From Armatimonadota bacterium (GTDB taxonomy: Bacteria; Armatimonadota; UBA5829; DTJY01), in NCBI GenBank assembly GCA_025358205.1, contig JANYKG010000145.1:1-32858 (forward strand): 32,858 nt of DNA, given 5' to 3'. Within the stretch, counting starts at the first letter, position 1; every line of letters starts with the position of its first letter. The notes beneath the pieces were generated by a model that did no database searches, was not told where the DNA came from, and saw nothing but the letters and a program-made list of their open reading frames with translations. The position numbers and the translations under genes were made by a program. This document shows, one piece after another, positions 1 to 8,396 of this stretch.

Positions 1-1782
1 AAACCTGTCGCTATTCAGAAAGCCGCACAACTCGTGACCGGCAACACCGCAGATGAGCAAATCCTTCCTCCGTCACACGACCGCATTGATCTAGGAGTAG
101 GACTGGGGTACGTGCAGGGAGCCGATGTGGGAATGGAGATCACCGGTTACGGCCAGCTATATGGCGGATCTCTGAGTATGAATGCCATGATTACTCGCGG
201 AGACCTCGGCACAAGAGTCCGAACCACCCATCTGAAATGGCTGGACAAAGAGGGTGGAAAGGGGATGGAAGCCGGTGACATGTACAGCGAAACATGGGGG
301 TTGGTTCAGGGCTTTCGATACTCCTGGAAGGCCGGGGAAAACCACTGGCCAACCATCAGCATGAACATGAACAACCGGCACACGGAGAACCCGCAGTCGT
401 CGCTTTCTTATATAGACAATGTGCAGTTGAATAAGGCGCTGAACCTCCAAGGTGAGATCGGCACTGACAAGTCTCACTACCTTAACGCGCGATATGACAA
501 GTACCCCCTGCAGGTATTCACATTCCAACGCTCGCTTGCGGACAACTATGGAGAAAGCGAAGGGGTGTTCAGCTCTCTGTCTTTGTCCAGGTCGGTTTCA
601 CTCTTCTACGGTGTGTCGGAATCTACAGGTAGATTGCAGGATAAGGACAGGTACACAGATTATGGCGTGAGGATGCCTCTCTTCAAGCGATGGGGATTAT
701 CTCTCAGCCAAAACCAAACATCCCGCGATGATGGAGCGGCGACCACATCAAGCCGCAGTGTGGGACTCACCATACCAATAGCCAATGCGGTGCATCTCTA
801 TCTCCGCTATCAAAAGAATTCATGGAAGGCTTCCACAACTTCCGGCTCACTTCTGAACATGCAGGACTCCACAGATAACCTGCTCACCTCCTTGTCAATG
901 TTTGCAAACCGCCGAGTCCATCTGGATTATCAGTTGAGCAGAGTCACACAGAACGAACAGAGCGTGTACCAGGAGCAGTTGGTGACAAACTACAATGTGT
1001 CCCCGAAAACGTCGCTGCAAATGGTAAGCGGATTCCCGAACATGGCGGATACGGACATCCTCCGGTTACGTCTGCAACGAGAACTGAGCGAGACCACCTC
1101 CCTCGTAGTTGACTACGGACGATTGTCGCCATTCCAGAGTAGCAAGGACGTTTTCGGCGAACGTGGCTTCATGGTTACCGTTCGCAGGAAATTACCGGTC
1201 ATGGTCCCTGCTCGCGGAGGCACAGTGGAAGGTGTAGTGCTTGATCAACTCGGTGCGCCCATCCAGAACATTAGCGTTCAGATGGGCAAGTACAGGGCGC
1301 TTACGGACAAACAGGGGCGATACCTCTTCGCGTGTACGCCCAGCGGCATCTATCGCATAGGTATTGCAGAGGAGAGCATCCCGGCGGACTACAAAGTTGA
1401 TTCATCTTCTCAGGAGATAAAGGTAGATCGCAGCTCAGTGCAGAAGATTGATTTCAGACTGGTTCCGCTTGGTTGTGTTATTGGCGCCGTGTACGCAGAC
1501 AAGAACGGCAACGGCCTCTTTGATGCGGATGAGGGTGTTCCGGACGTTGCAGTATCACTGGATGAACATGTCACCGCCACTCTACGTGATGGCCGGTTTG
1601 CATTCTATAACCTAGAGCCTGGGAAACACACGGTCAAGATATTGACGGAGACGCTGGACAAGCAGTTCGTCCTGGCGAACAACGCGCAGCAAGTTGATTT
1701 GCAGCCGCGCGGAAGCATAACCGATATGATATTCCGGCTTGACATACACAAGAAACCGATCATATTCACAGAAGTGAAATAG
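1..1782 (+). CDS. Beta-barrel surface protein with C-terminal SdrD-B/carboxypeptidase-regulatory-like domains (5' partial)
   Basis: The frame is open to the window edge, so the N-terminus is missing; a GTG at 34 is only the first internal start-like codon. Counted from it, residues 1 to about 390 are rich in alternating polar and aromatic residues with many short turns, as in an outer-membrane beta-barrel. Residues about 394-475 look like a carboxypeptidase-regulatory-like beta-sandwich (GTVEGVVLDQLGAPI, then TDKQGRYLF). Residues about 480-565 look like an SdrD B-type repeat with a calcium-loop-like segment, DKNGNGLFDADEG. Ushers and other large surface proteins can combine a barrel with such beta-sandwich domains. 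The gene 12 bp downstream encodes a small exported protein, which suggests a secretion or assembly role. The exact family is not recognised; usher-like function is inference. Confidence 0.6.
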   Translation, partial: KPVAIQKAAQLVTGNTADEQILPPSHDRIDLGVGLGYVQGADVGMEITGYGQLYGGSLSMNAMITRGDLGTRVRTTHLKWLDKEGGKGMEAGDMYSETWGLVQGFRYSWKAGENHWPTISMNMNNRHTENPQSSLSYIDNVQLNKALNLQGEIGTDKSHYLNARYDKYPLQVFTFQRSLADNYGESEGVFSSLSLSRSVSLFYGVSESTGRLQDKDRYTDYGVRMPLFKRWGLSLSQNQTSRDDGAATTSSRSVGLTIPIANAVHLYLRYQKNSWKASTTSGSLLNMQDSTDNLLTSLSMFANRRVHLDYQLSRVTQNEQSVYQEQLVTNYNVSPKTSLQMVSGFPNMADTDILRLRLQRELSETTSLVVDYGRLSPFQSSKDVFGERGFMVTVRRKLPVMVPARGGTVEGVVLDQLGAPIQNISVQMGKYRALTDKQGRYLFACTPSGIYRIGIAEESIPADYKVDSSSQEIKVDRSSVQKIDFRLVPLGCVIGAVYADKNGNGLFDADEGVPDVAVSLDEHVTATLRDGRFAFYNLEPGKHTVKILTETLDKQFVLANNAQQVDLQPRGSITDMIFRLDIHKKPIIFTEVK

Positions 1783-1794
1783 AGGTGGATCAGA

Positions 1795-2301
1795 ATGGTA
1801 TTCACTCCATCCAACCGAAGAAGCGACATGAATTTGCTAGGAGCGGTGTTCCTGGCCTTGGGATTATTTTTGTTCACGTCAGCGCCTTGCCCAGCCATAG
1901 ACAGCGTGGACATCACCCTGCCGGCCTCTATCAGCTTCAACGTAACCGACATCACCAAGGCCACCACTGGTCTACCTAGCCCGTGCATCGTCAGCTACTC
2001 GAACTACAACGGTGGAGCTAACCTCCGAATTACCATCCAGGCTTTGCAGGATTACTTCACGAGGCCCACTGAAGCTGGGGGTTCTATCTACGTCAACTAC
2101 ATCGGTTGGACTGCCGGCAGCCCTTCGCAAGGAGGCGCGACATACAGCGGACAACTGCTCGACACAGATAACGCCTACGTCTACGAGGGTAGCGCTGTAT
2201 CCAACAGCTTTCCACTAACATGGACACTTGATCCGCTGGACCCGTCTGTGTGCGCCGGCATGCACGTTCTTATCGCCAAGTGGACGATCGAATCCCTGTA
2301 G
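1795..2301 (+). CDS. Small exported beta-rich protein, possible fimbrial or surface subunit
   Basis: A 168-residue protein with an N-terminal export signal: a basic stretch (SNRRSD), a hydrophobic core around MNLLGAVFLALGLFLF and a likely cleavage after CPA. The mature part is short, rich in Ser, Thr, Gly and Tyr, and predicted beta. It has one Cys near the start (SPCIVSYSN) and one near the end (PSVCAGMHV) that could form a disulfide. The start at 1795 is preceded by AGAGGTGG at good spacing; an in-frame ATG at 1828 would also keep the signal sequence. It lies 12 bp after the barrel gene, so the two are probably co-transcribed. Size and disulfide pattern would suit a pilin-like subunit, but no family is recognised. 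Confidence 0.6.
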   Translation: MVFTPSNRRSDMNLLGAVFLALGLFLFTSAPCPAIDSVDITLPASISFNVTDITKATTGLPSPCIVSYSNYNGGANLRITIQALQDYFTRPTEAGGSIYVNYIGWTAGSPSQGGATYSGQLLDTDNAYVYEGSAVSNSFPLTWTLDPLDPSVCAGMHVLIAKWTIESL

Positions 2302-2323
2302 GGTCCCGAACTCCGCTCCGAGG

Positions 2324-2352
2324 TTGACACGAACCGCCTCGCGTGGTACATT
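2324..2352 (+). promoter_or_regulatory. Sigma70-type promoter upstream of transketolase
   Basis: TTGACA at 2324-2329, a 17 bp spacer and TACATT at 2347-2352 (four of six consensus bases). Transcription would start near 2359, giving a leader of about 30 nt before the ATG at 2392. No hairpin terminator is seen between the previous gene and this site. Confidence 0.55.
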
Positions 2353-2391
2353 GTTCCATCATTATACGTGTAACCGCGTCGAGGAGGACAC

Positions 2392-4395
2392 ATGGCTACA
2401 GATTCCGCAAAGACCACCATTTCCGATGAAGAGGTTCGCCGACTACAAGGCATCGCAAAGGAACTCCGGCTGTATGATATAGCATCCATATACGCCGCGA
2501 CTTCCGGGCATCCCGGCGGAACCCTCTCAATCATTGATATTGAAACCGTGCTCTATTTCCACGTCATGAAGCACAAGGCCGACAATCCCACCTGGCCCGA
2601 ACGCGACCGCATATACTGGTCGGCGGGACACAAGGCCCCGGCGCTCTACGTCGCACTGGCCAAAGCGGGCTACTTCAAGATGGAAGAGGCCATGTGCCTG
2701 CGCCAGTTCGGAAGCCCCTGCCAGGGTCACCCGAACTGCCTGGAACTTCCTGGCATCGAGATGTCCAGTGGGTCGCTGGGACAGGGCCTCGGCATTGCAG
2801 TCGGCTCCGCGCTGTCCGCTCGCATTGACGGCTCCAACCACCGCATCTTCTGCATCATGGGCGACGGCGAGCAGCAGGAAGGCAGCGTGTGGGAAGCCGC
2901 CATGTCTGCCGCGCAGTTCAAGCTCGATTCCATCTGCGCCATTGTAGACAACAACCGCCTTCAGATTGACGGGCGCACCGTGGATGTCATGAACATCGAG
3001 CCGATTGCCGACAAGTACAAGGCGTTCGGCTGGCACGTCATAGAGTGCAGCGGACACGATATGCGCGAACTCGCTAATGCCTTCGCCGAAGCCGCCGCGA
3101 CCAAGGGGCAGCCCAGCGTCATCATCGCCGCCACGGTCAAGGGCAAGGGCGTCTCGTTCATGGAAGACCAGGTCGGCTGGCACGGACAGGCTCCCAAGAA
3201 AGAGCAGTTTGAAGCCGCCGCCAAGGAGCTTCTCTCAGACGCGATTACGGAAGGCAAGCTAACCGAGTTGCTCGGATATGCCGCCAACCGCGCGTGCAAT
3301 GCCACCAAGAGAGCCAAGACCAAGGTCCCGACCTTCGGCAAGGACTACTGGTGGAACTCCGAAGACCGCATGAAGGTGGACATGGACCCGACCCGCATGG
3401 GGTTCGGCCGCCAGCTCGCTCAGTGCGGAAACAACCCGCGCGTGGTCACCCTGCATGCGGATATCTCCAACTCCATCTGCATCACCGACTTCGAGAAGGC
3501 CGATTCCTGCCGACAGGATAGAGTCTTCAGCGTCGGTATCGCTGAGCAGAACATGATGGCGGTTGCTGCTGGTCTGGCTAGAGAGGGCAAGATTCCCATC
3601 ACCGGTACTTACGGTGTATTCGCAGCCGGGCGTTGCTGGGATCAGATTCGCACGAGCATCTGCTATGCGAACCTCAATGTGAAGATCGCAGGCGCACACG
3701 GCGGTATCTCCGTCGGCCCTGACGGCGCGACCCACCAGGCGCTGGAAGAGATCACCCTCATGGCGATTCTTCCGAACATGCACCTGTTCGTCCCGGCGGA
3801 CAGCGTGGAGACCGCGAAGGCCACCTGCATGTCCATCAATACCATTGACGGCCCGGTCTACATTCGCTATGCGCGCGAGGCCACGCCGATCGTTACCACC
3901 GAGGCCACGCCGTTCATCTACGGCAAGGCGAACGTCATCCGCTACCGCGGCGCTCAGCCCCGGTTCATTGACGCGTTTGAGACGGTCTCGGCGGAGAGCT
4001 ACAAGAACGAGAACGAAGACCTGACGATAGTCGCCTGCGGACCGATGGTACCCGAGGCCATGCGCGCGGCGTACATCCTGAAGGAGGAGTACGGCCTGGA
4101 GACTCGCGTGATCAACGTCCACACCGTGAAGCCGCTTGACCACGACGCGTTGAAGAAGGCCGCGGGAGAGACCGGCGCGGTGCTGACAGCCGAAGAGCAT
4201 CAGGTCGGCGGGTTCGGCAATCTCGTGGCAGCGTCCATCCTGGGCAATGTCACCAAACCGGTGGCGTTCGACATGGTCGGCGTGATGGACCGCTTCGGCG
4301 AGTCCGGCCAGCCGTGGGAACTCATGCAAGAGTTCGGACTGACGGCGGAACATGTCGCTGTGAAGGCGCAGTCCCTGCTTAAGAAGAAATCGTGA
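2392..4395 (+). CDS. tkt: Transketolase (full-length, single chain)
   Basis: Transfers two-carbon ketol units between sugar phosphates in the pentose phosphate pathway, using thiamine diphosphate, in the cytoplasm. At 667 residues it has both halves that some bacteria and archaea split into two genes. The N-terminal half carries the cofactor motif GDGEQQEGS (G157-D158-G159) ending in DNN. The middle has the pyrimidine-binding half with GIAEQNM, whose E385 matches the catalytic glutamate. The C-terminal half has the transketolase-C fold (VINVHTVKPLD). The ATG at 2392 follows GAGGAGG at ideal spacing. It is apparently monocistronic, with its own promoter upstream and a hairpin at 4490-4517 downstream. 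Confidence 0.95.
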   Translation: MATDSAKTTISDEEVRRLQGIAKELRLYDIASIYAATSGHPGGTLSIIDIETVLYFHVMKHKADNPTWPERDRIYWSAGHKAPALYVALAKAGYFKMEEAMCLRQFGSPCQGHPNCLELPGIEMSSGSLGQGLGIAVGSALSARIDGSNHRIFCIMGDGEQQEGSVWEAAMSAAQFKLDSICAIVDNNRLQIDGRTVDVMNIEPIADKYKAFGWHVIECSGHDMRELANAFAEAAATKGQPSVIIAATVKGKGVSFMEDQVGWHGQAPKKEQFEAAAKELLSDAITEGKLTELLGYAANRACNATKRAKTKVPTFGKDYWWNSEDRMKVDMDPTRMGFGRQLAQCGNNPRVVTLHADISNSICITDFEKADSCRQDRVFSVGIAEQNMMAVAAGLAREGKIPITGTYGVFAAGRCWDQIRTSICYANLNVKIAGAHGGISVGPDGATHQALEEITLMAILPNMHLFVPADSVETAKATCMSINTIDGPVYIRYAREATPIVTTEATPFIYGKANVIRYRGAQPRFIDAFETVSAESYKNENEDLTIVACGPMVPEAMRAAYILKEEYGLETRVINVHTVKPLDHDALKKAAGETGAVLTAEEHQVGGFGNLVAASILGNVTKPVAFDMVGVMDRFGESGQPWELMQEFGLTAEHVAVKAQSLLKKKS

Positions 4396-4412
4396 CCTAA
4401 TCTCGTAAATCT

Positions 4413-4459
4413 TACTCGTACTCGTACTCGAATTGAATCGAGATACGACCGAGTACGAG
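4413..4459 (+). repeat. TACTCG tandem repeat with 10 bp inverted arms
   Basis: Three tandem TACTCG units (4413-4430) are followed by a spacer and the inverted copy CGAGTACGAG at 4450-4459, which pairs perfectly with CTCGTACTCG at 4421-4430. The hairpin lies just after the transketolase stop codon and may protect the mRNA end. It resembles the other small intergenic repeats of this window and has no coding potential. Confidence 0.6.
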
Positions 4460-4489
4460 GACGATAGACGAGTATGATGAACGACAATC

Positions 4490-4517
4490 AGGCCCCGGAC
4501 TAGCACAGCCGGGGCTT
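4490..4517 (+). terminator. Possible intrinsic terminator after transketolase
   Basis: Stem GCCCCGG (4492-4498) and CCGGGGC (4509-4515), extendable by a G-U and an A-T pair, with a 10 nt loop. There is no clear T-run after it, so it may be a weak terminator or only a 3' stabilising hairpin. Confidence 0.4.
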
Positions 4518-4538
4518 CGCTCTACCAGAGACTCATGC

Positions 4539-4565
4539 GTCCCATAGGTCCCATACGTCCTATTC
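4539..4565 (+). repeat. 9 bp tandem repeat (GTCCCATAS)
   Basis: Three adjacent 9 bp units: GTCCCATAG, GTCCCATAC and the diverged GTCCTATTC. They end just before the ribosome-binding site of the next gene. Confidence 0.55.
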
Positions 4566-4577
4566 TCCGGAGCTACC

Positions 4578-6578
4578 ATGCAAAAATCCATCATCGCCAT
4601 CGCGCTGCTCATGATCCTCGCCACAGGAGCCAATGCCATGCCTAACAGCTTCTACGTCTCGCCCAACGGCAACGACGCGTGGTCTGGCACGCTTCCCGCG
4701 CCAAACGCGATGCACACCGACGGCCCGTTTGCCACCATCGCAGGCGCGCAGAAGGCCGCTCGTGCTGCAAAGCCCGCGACCATCTTCATCCGCAAGGGAA
4801 CCTACACACTGGCGAAGACCCTCACCTTCACCGCTTCTGACTCGCAGACTACCTACGCCGCTTACCCCGGTGAGAAGCCGATCATCTCCGGCGGAAAGCG
4901 CCTCACCGGCTGGAAGAAGTCAGATGAGGAACTCTGGACCACAAACGTGGCACTCAGCGATCAGCGGCCAGACATCAGCGCTGGGTCGCAGAGTACCCTC
5001 CCTGTCACTCATCACTCATCACTCATCACTGCCGCAGACATCCTCCCCTACTTCCGCGATCTCTACGTGAACGGCCAGCGTCGGAATCGCACGCGACTCC
5101 CGAAAGACGGTTTCTTCCACATCGCGGAGTCCCTCGGCAATGAGGTCAGGAACGCCTTCCGATTCACCGAGGGTGACGTAAAAACCTGGCAGAACCTCGA
5201 TGATGTCGAGGTCGTCGCCTTCAACGCCTGGGACGAACTCCGGTTCCACATCGCCTCCGTCAACGAGAAGGGCCGCATCATCACCTTCACCGGCTCGAAC
5301 AACTGGCCGTGGGGTCAGTGGGGGCAGAAGAACCAGCGCTACTATGTGGAGAACGTGCCGCAGGAGCTTGACCCCGGCCAGTGGTATCTCGACCGCAAGT
5401 CCGGCGTCCTTTCCTACCGCCCGCTCCCCGGCGAGGACATGCGCAAGGCCGAAGTCATCGCGCCTGTGCTCAATGAACTCGTGCGCATCCAGGGCGATGA
5501 GAAGAACCCCGTCGAGCGTCTCACCATCAAGGGCATCAGCTTCCGGTACGCGGGGTGGGACCTCGCGAAGGAGAGCTACATCTCGATCCAGGCGGCCGTC
5601 AGGATTCCCGGCGTCATCTGGGTTGGGAACGCCAAGGACTGCACCATCGAGGGCTGCGACATCTCGCGTGTCGGGCAGTACGGCATAGACATCGCCAGTG
5701 GAAACGGGATGCTGGTCAAGGGCAACACCATCCACGATATGGGCGCGGGCGGCGTCAAGCTCGGCGCGGGCAGCGGAAACACCATAACACGCAACCACGT
5801 CTACGATCTCGGACACACCTACCCGTCCGCGGTCGGCGTCTGGGTCGGCAACTCCGGGCACAACACCATCTCGTACAACCACATCCACGATCTCTACTAC
5901 ACCGGCATCTCGGTCGGCTGGAGTTGGGGCTATAACCCCACGCTTACGCAGAACAACATCATCGAGCACAACCACATCCATGACATCGGCAAGGGGCTGC
6001 TCAGTGACATGGGCGGCATCTACACCCTCGGCACTGCTACCGGCAGTATCATCCGCTACAACCTCATCCACAATGTTGACTCATACAGCTACGGCGGCTG
6101 GGGGATTTATCTCGACGAGGGAACGTCCGGCATGCTCGTGGAGAACAACATCGTCTACCGCACTACGACGGGCGGATTCCACCAGCACTACGGCAAGGAC
6201 AACCTGATCCGCAACAACATCTTCGCCTTCTCCAAGGACGGGCAGATTCAGCGAACCCGGCAGGAAGCGCACGTCAGCTTCACCTTCGAGCACAACATCG
6301 TTTTCTGGGACGAGGGGTACATGCTGCGCGGCAACTGGGACGATCCGACGACGTACAAGATGGACTACAACATCTACTGGACATCAAAGGAAGCCAACTG
6401 GTTCGAGGTCTACAAGGGCGCGGATTTCGCCAAGTGGCAGACCCCCGAACGCGAGGCGCACTCGATCCTCTGCGATCCGCTCTTCCTTGACCCCGAGCAC
6501 GGCGACTTCCGCCTCGGCGAAGGCTCCCCGGTCGAGAAGTTAGGCTTCAAGCCGATAGTGGGTGCGGGGGATAAGTAG
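4578..6578 (+). CDS. Secreted right-handed parallel beta-helix protein (pectate-lyase-like fold)
   Basis: A 666-residue protein with a signal peptide (MQKSIIAIALLMILATGANA). The N-terminal motif FYVSPNGNDAWSGTLPAPN and the phrase GPFATIAGAQKAAR are typical of exported beta-helix proteins that act on polysaccharides. From about residue 330 to 600 there are regular coils with Asn and His ladders (NTIHDMGAGGVKL, NHVYDLG, NHIHDLYYTGIS, NLIHNV). These proteins are usually polysaccharide lyases, epimerases or glycosidases; the substrate cannot be told from sequence. ATG 4578 follows GGAG. Residues about 135-152 hold an insert encoded by the heptamer repeat at 5006-5030, probably a surface loop. Confidence 0.85.
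   Translation: MQKSIIAIALLMILATGANAMPNSFYVSPNGNDAWSGTLPAPNAMHTDGPFATIAGAQKAARAAKPATIFIRKGTYTLAKTLTFTASDSQTTYAAYPGEKPIISGGKRLTGWKKSDEELWTTNVALSDQRPDISAGSQSTLPVTHHSSLITAADILPYFRDLYVNGQRRNRTRLPKDGFFHIAESLGNEVRNAFRFTEGDVKTWQNLDDVEVVAFNAWDELRFHIASVNEKGRIITFTGSNNWPWGQWGQKNQRYYVENVPQELDPGQWYLDRKSGVLSYRPLPGEDMRKAEVIAPVLNELVRIQGDEKNPVERLTIKGISFRYAGWDLAKESYISIQAAVRIPGVIWVGNAKDCTIEGCDISRVGQYGIDIASGNGMLVKGNTIHDMGAGGVKLGAGSGNTITRNHVYDLGHTYPSAVGVWVGNSGHNTISYNHIHDLYYTGISVGWSWGYNPTLTQNNIIEHNHIHDIGKGLLSDMGGIYTLGTATGSIIRYNLIHNVDSYSYGGWGIYLDEGTSGMLVENNIVYRTTTGGFHQHYGKDNLIRNNIFAFSKDGQIQRTRQEAHVSFTFEHNIVFWDEGYMLRGNWDDPTTYKMDYNIYWTSKEANWFEVYKGADFAKWQTPEREAHSILCDPLFLDPEHGDFRLGEGSPVEKLGFKPIVGAGDK
5006..5030 (+). repeat. 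CACTCAT heptamer repeat inside a coding sequence
   Basis: Three full CACTCAT units (5006-5012, 5013-5019, 5020-5026) and a partial CACT lie inside the beta-helix gene and encode part of the peptide VTHHSSLIT. The same heptamer occurs at 30648-30671. As 7 is not a multiple of 3, gain or loss of one unit would shift the frame. Confidence 0.8.
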
Positions 6579-6596
6579 CGCAAAGGACAGGTATCT

Positions 6597-6640
6597 CCCT
6601 CTCCCATTATTGGGAGAGGGACAGAGGGTGAGGGTTCCGA
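6597..6640 (+). repeat. CCCTCTCCCA palindromic repeat, copy 1
   Basis: A perfect 10 bp stem, CCCTCTCCCA (6597-6606) and TGGGAGAGGG (6611-6620), with loop TTAT, followed by a GAGGGTGAGGGTTCC tail. A near-identical copy in reverse orientation, including the tail, is at 29686-29727. It sits 18 bp after the stop of the beta-helix gene and could act as an mRNA 3' hairpin. Confidence 0.75.
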
Positions 6641-6642
6641 AG

Positions 6643-6673
6643 CTTCCGTGTAGCCGCAGCCATCACGGCGGCG
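6643..6673 (+). repeat. GTAGCCGCAG hairpin repeat, copy 1
   Basis: This 31 bp copy begins CTTCCGTGTAGCCGCAGCC and matches 6894-6924 at all but three positions. The core folds into a hairpin around an ATCAC loop. A third, inverted copy is at 9071-9094. Confidence 0.7.
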
Positions 6674-6699
6674 CCCGATGTGGACTGCGGCGGCCCTTG

Positions 6700-6779
6700 G
6701 CAGGTCGCGTCGCGACCTGCTACCCGGAGCGACTCCGCGCGGAGCAACGCCGCTTTGTGATACGGCGTCTCGACGCCGT
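6700..6779 (-). repeat. Structured GCTCCGGGTAGCA repeat, copy A, with adjacent hairpins
   Basis: Read on the minus strand the core is TCGCTCCGGGTAGCAGGTCG, related to the copies at 9517-9570 and 27968-28021. It contains a 9 bp stem (6700-6708 with 6712-6720) and a 12 bp perfect palindrome CTCCGCGCGGAG (6733-6744). A further 7 bp stem (6762-6768 with 6773-6779) lies next to it. The rest of the intergenic stretch, about 6780-6893, shows no gene or clear signal. Confidence 0.65.
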
Positions 6780-6893
6780 GAAGCTGAACCGGCCGTCTGA
6801 GTCCCGGTCTACACATCCTTGCGCATTGTCAAGCCAACACACGCAGAAAACGAGGTCAAGCCCTCGTACTCCATATCAACCCGTCTCCAACAT

Positions 6894-6924
6894 CTTCCCT
6901 GTAGCCGCAGCCTTCACGGCTGCG
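6894..6924 (+). repeat. GTAGCCGCAG hairpin repeat, copy 2
   Basis: A direct repeat of 6643-6673. The core CGCAGCC and GGCTGCG form a 7 bp stem around TTCAC. It ends 10 bp before the stop codon of the minus-strand gene and may serve as that gene's 3' hairpin. Confidence 0.7.
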
Positions 6925-6934
6925 TTTCCCCGTT

Positions 6935-8179
6935 CTATTCCGGGACGTATGTGAAGACAGGTAAGTCGAGTCGTTCTCGCTCAATAATCGCATTCAGTTT
7001 CTGTTGAACGTCGGCGATCATCGCGCTCAGTTCTGCGCGATGCTGATGGAAACCACCATAGGTCTTCATCAGTGATAGCGGTTCTTCTGAGTATACAGCC
7101 AAAAACTCGTGAGTGTCAGACAATGATGCCCGCGCCATTTCGCGCTTCTCAGCCTCATTGGCGTTGGACACCGAGCGACCAGAGAAGTACGCTTTTCGCG
7201 CGTCAACAATCTGCTCATACGAAACAAAGCCGCCCTTGCCAACCACTATTGGTCCGCATTCGAAGGAACAGCAAGCCCAGCGATTCCAGATACTGCGATG
7301 CCGGATGAAACGCTCCAGCTTGTCGCTGTCAATCCGAGCCTCATCAAAGACCCGCCCGGATTGGCCGCAGAGCATTGTAGTGACCACATAGTCTCGGATA
7401 TCCGTTTTATTGATCTCTTCATCCTCACGTCCGATCTCGTAGGTCACGTCATGCGCATACTCGTGCATGCCAAGCTTGATCCACCAATAATCAATCAGCA
7501 TGCTCCAAGCGTTGGCAACATCACCGCCATTCAGTAGACTCAGCATGTCCGCCCTGGCGCTGCGCGACAGATGGGCAATTGAGGTCTTCAGGAGTTGCGT
7601 TTCGGTATCCAAGTCGGAACATGGCTCGAACGGCATGCGAAGGCTCCCCTTGCCACCACCGACATATACTGAACCGAGTCCACAAGGGAAAGCCGAAAAG
7701 CTACGGGCATTGTGAGTCTCGATGAGACCGTACCCCTCACCACATCCTAACCCAGGAATGATTTCGTCACTCGGAGATGCGAAGTTGAAGAACCATTTGA
7801 GGTAGTTCAACCGAATTCTCTGAACCTCGATTTCCAGCTTGCGCCAATCCAGCAGGCTGAAGGTATTTCCTGCAGGCGAGGTAGCGACAGATCTCCTATT
7901 CCGGCGTCTGGTCCACTTCTTGCCGTCTTTCTTGACGCTGAAACCCAGACGGTCAAAGAAACGCGCCGTCTGCTCTCCGCCATTGAAATCATCATGGCTG
8001 ACCTTTTCGCCGAAACACACCTGATATGCCATGCCGCGGATTGCCTTAGCCGGATACTCCTTGCCGTCGTATACCAGGTAAGTGTTTCTAGGTGGGGCGA
8101 AGTCACCCGGATTCTCGTTGTACCGTCGAATCGCCTCAATCACGTGTTCCTGCTTGATCTCGCTCCATCGTCCAGGCAT
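6935..8179 (-). CDS. ScoMcrA-like N-terminal domain protein with HEYAH motif (putative defence-related)
   Basis: A 414-residue protein. Residues 1 to about 85 resemble the small N-terminal head domain of ScoMcrA-type modification-dependent restriction enzymes: HVIEAIRRYNENPG, then YLVYDGKEYPAKAI, then DFNGGEQTARFFDRLGF. The rest is not recognised. It contains a Gly-rich stretch (GLGSVYVGGGKGS) and H239-E-Y-A-H243, which fits the HEXXH zinc-peptidase pattern. Two Cys stand in the region RWACCSFECGP. No HNH or PD-(D/E)XK nuclease motif is evident. The ATG at 8179 is preceded by AAGGAGGGG on the minus strand, so the start is firm. It stands alone, divergent from endonuclease III. The head domain suggests a link to DNA or defence; protease activity is speculation. 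Confidence 0.65.
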   Translation of the reverse strand: MPGRWSEIKQEHVIEAIRRYNENPGDFAPPRNTYLVYDGKEYPAKAIRGMAYQVCFGEKVSHDDFNGGEQTARFFDRLGFSVKKDGKKWTRRRNRRSVATSPAGNTFSLLDWRKLEIEVQRIRLNYLKWFFNFASPSDEIIPGLGCGEGYGLIETHNARSFSAFPCGLGSVYVGGGKGSLRMPFEPCSDLDTETQLLKTSIAHLSRSARADMLSLLNGGDVANAWSMLIDYWWIKLGMHEYAHDVTYEIGREDEEINKTDIRDYVVTTMLCGQSGRVFDEARIDSDKLERFIRHRSIWNRWACCSFECGPIVVGKGGFVSYEQIVDARKAYFSGRSVSNANEAEKREMARASLSDTHEFLAVYSEEPLSLMKTYGGFHQHRAELSAMIADVQQKLNAIIERERLDLPVFTYVPE

Positions 8180-8245
8180 ATCCCCTCCTTAGTCGTCTCC
8201 ATTGCCAATCCCATCATCTACAAAGCGTCGCCTTACTTCTGGACT

Positions 8246-8254
8246 AGTATATCA
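8246..8254 (-). promoter_or_regulatory. Extended -10 promoter for the minus-strand ScoMcrA-like gene
   Basis: On the minus strand the sequence TGATATACT is an extended -10 (TGn plus TATACT). It would start transcription near 8239, about 60 nt before the ATG. No good -35 is seen, which is usual for extended -10 promoters. Confidence 0.4.
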
Positions 8255-8342
8255 TACCGAGAACACGGAGTCATATCATCTGGTGAGAATTTGGACAAAC
8301 ATACGAATAGCCAGCCCTATCCCGAGCATCCTATCGTCTTTG

Positions 8343-8371
8343 TTGCGGGGTGGGGATGGGTGTGGTATAAT
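8343..8371 (+). promoter_or_regulatory. Extended -10 promoter of endonuclease III
   Basis: A perfect TATAAT at 8366-8371 is preceded directly by TGG, making an extended -10. TTGCGG at 8343-8348 lies 17 bp upstream as a partial -35. Transcription would begin near 8378, only about 20 nt before the ATG at 8397. This supports the short form of the gene. Confidence 0.65.
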
Positions 8372-8396
8372 CTGGCTTTGGGACTGGGCTGTGGAC

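Noticed and set aside
3259-4506. Long minus-strand open frame (415 codons) opposite transketolase
   Set aside because: It mirrors the GC-rich third positions of the plus-strand gene, has no domain-like sequence, and the plus strand clearly encodes transketolase.
5006-5030. Possible CRISPR array from short regular repeats
   Set aside because: The 7 bp units are directly adjacent with no spacers; a simple tandem repeat.
5019-6071. Minus-strand open frame of 350 codons opposite the beta-helix gene
   Set aside because: A low-complexity Asp/Val-rich translation typical of an antisense shadow.
8202-8396. N-terminal extension of endonuclease III
   Set aside because: The extra 65 residues have no homology to the family, and a TATAAT promoter lies within them.
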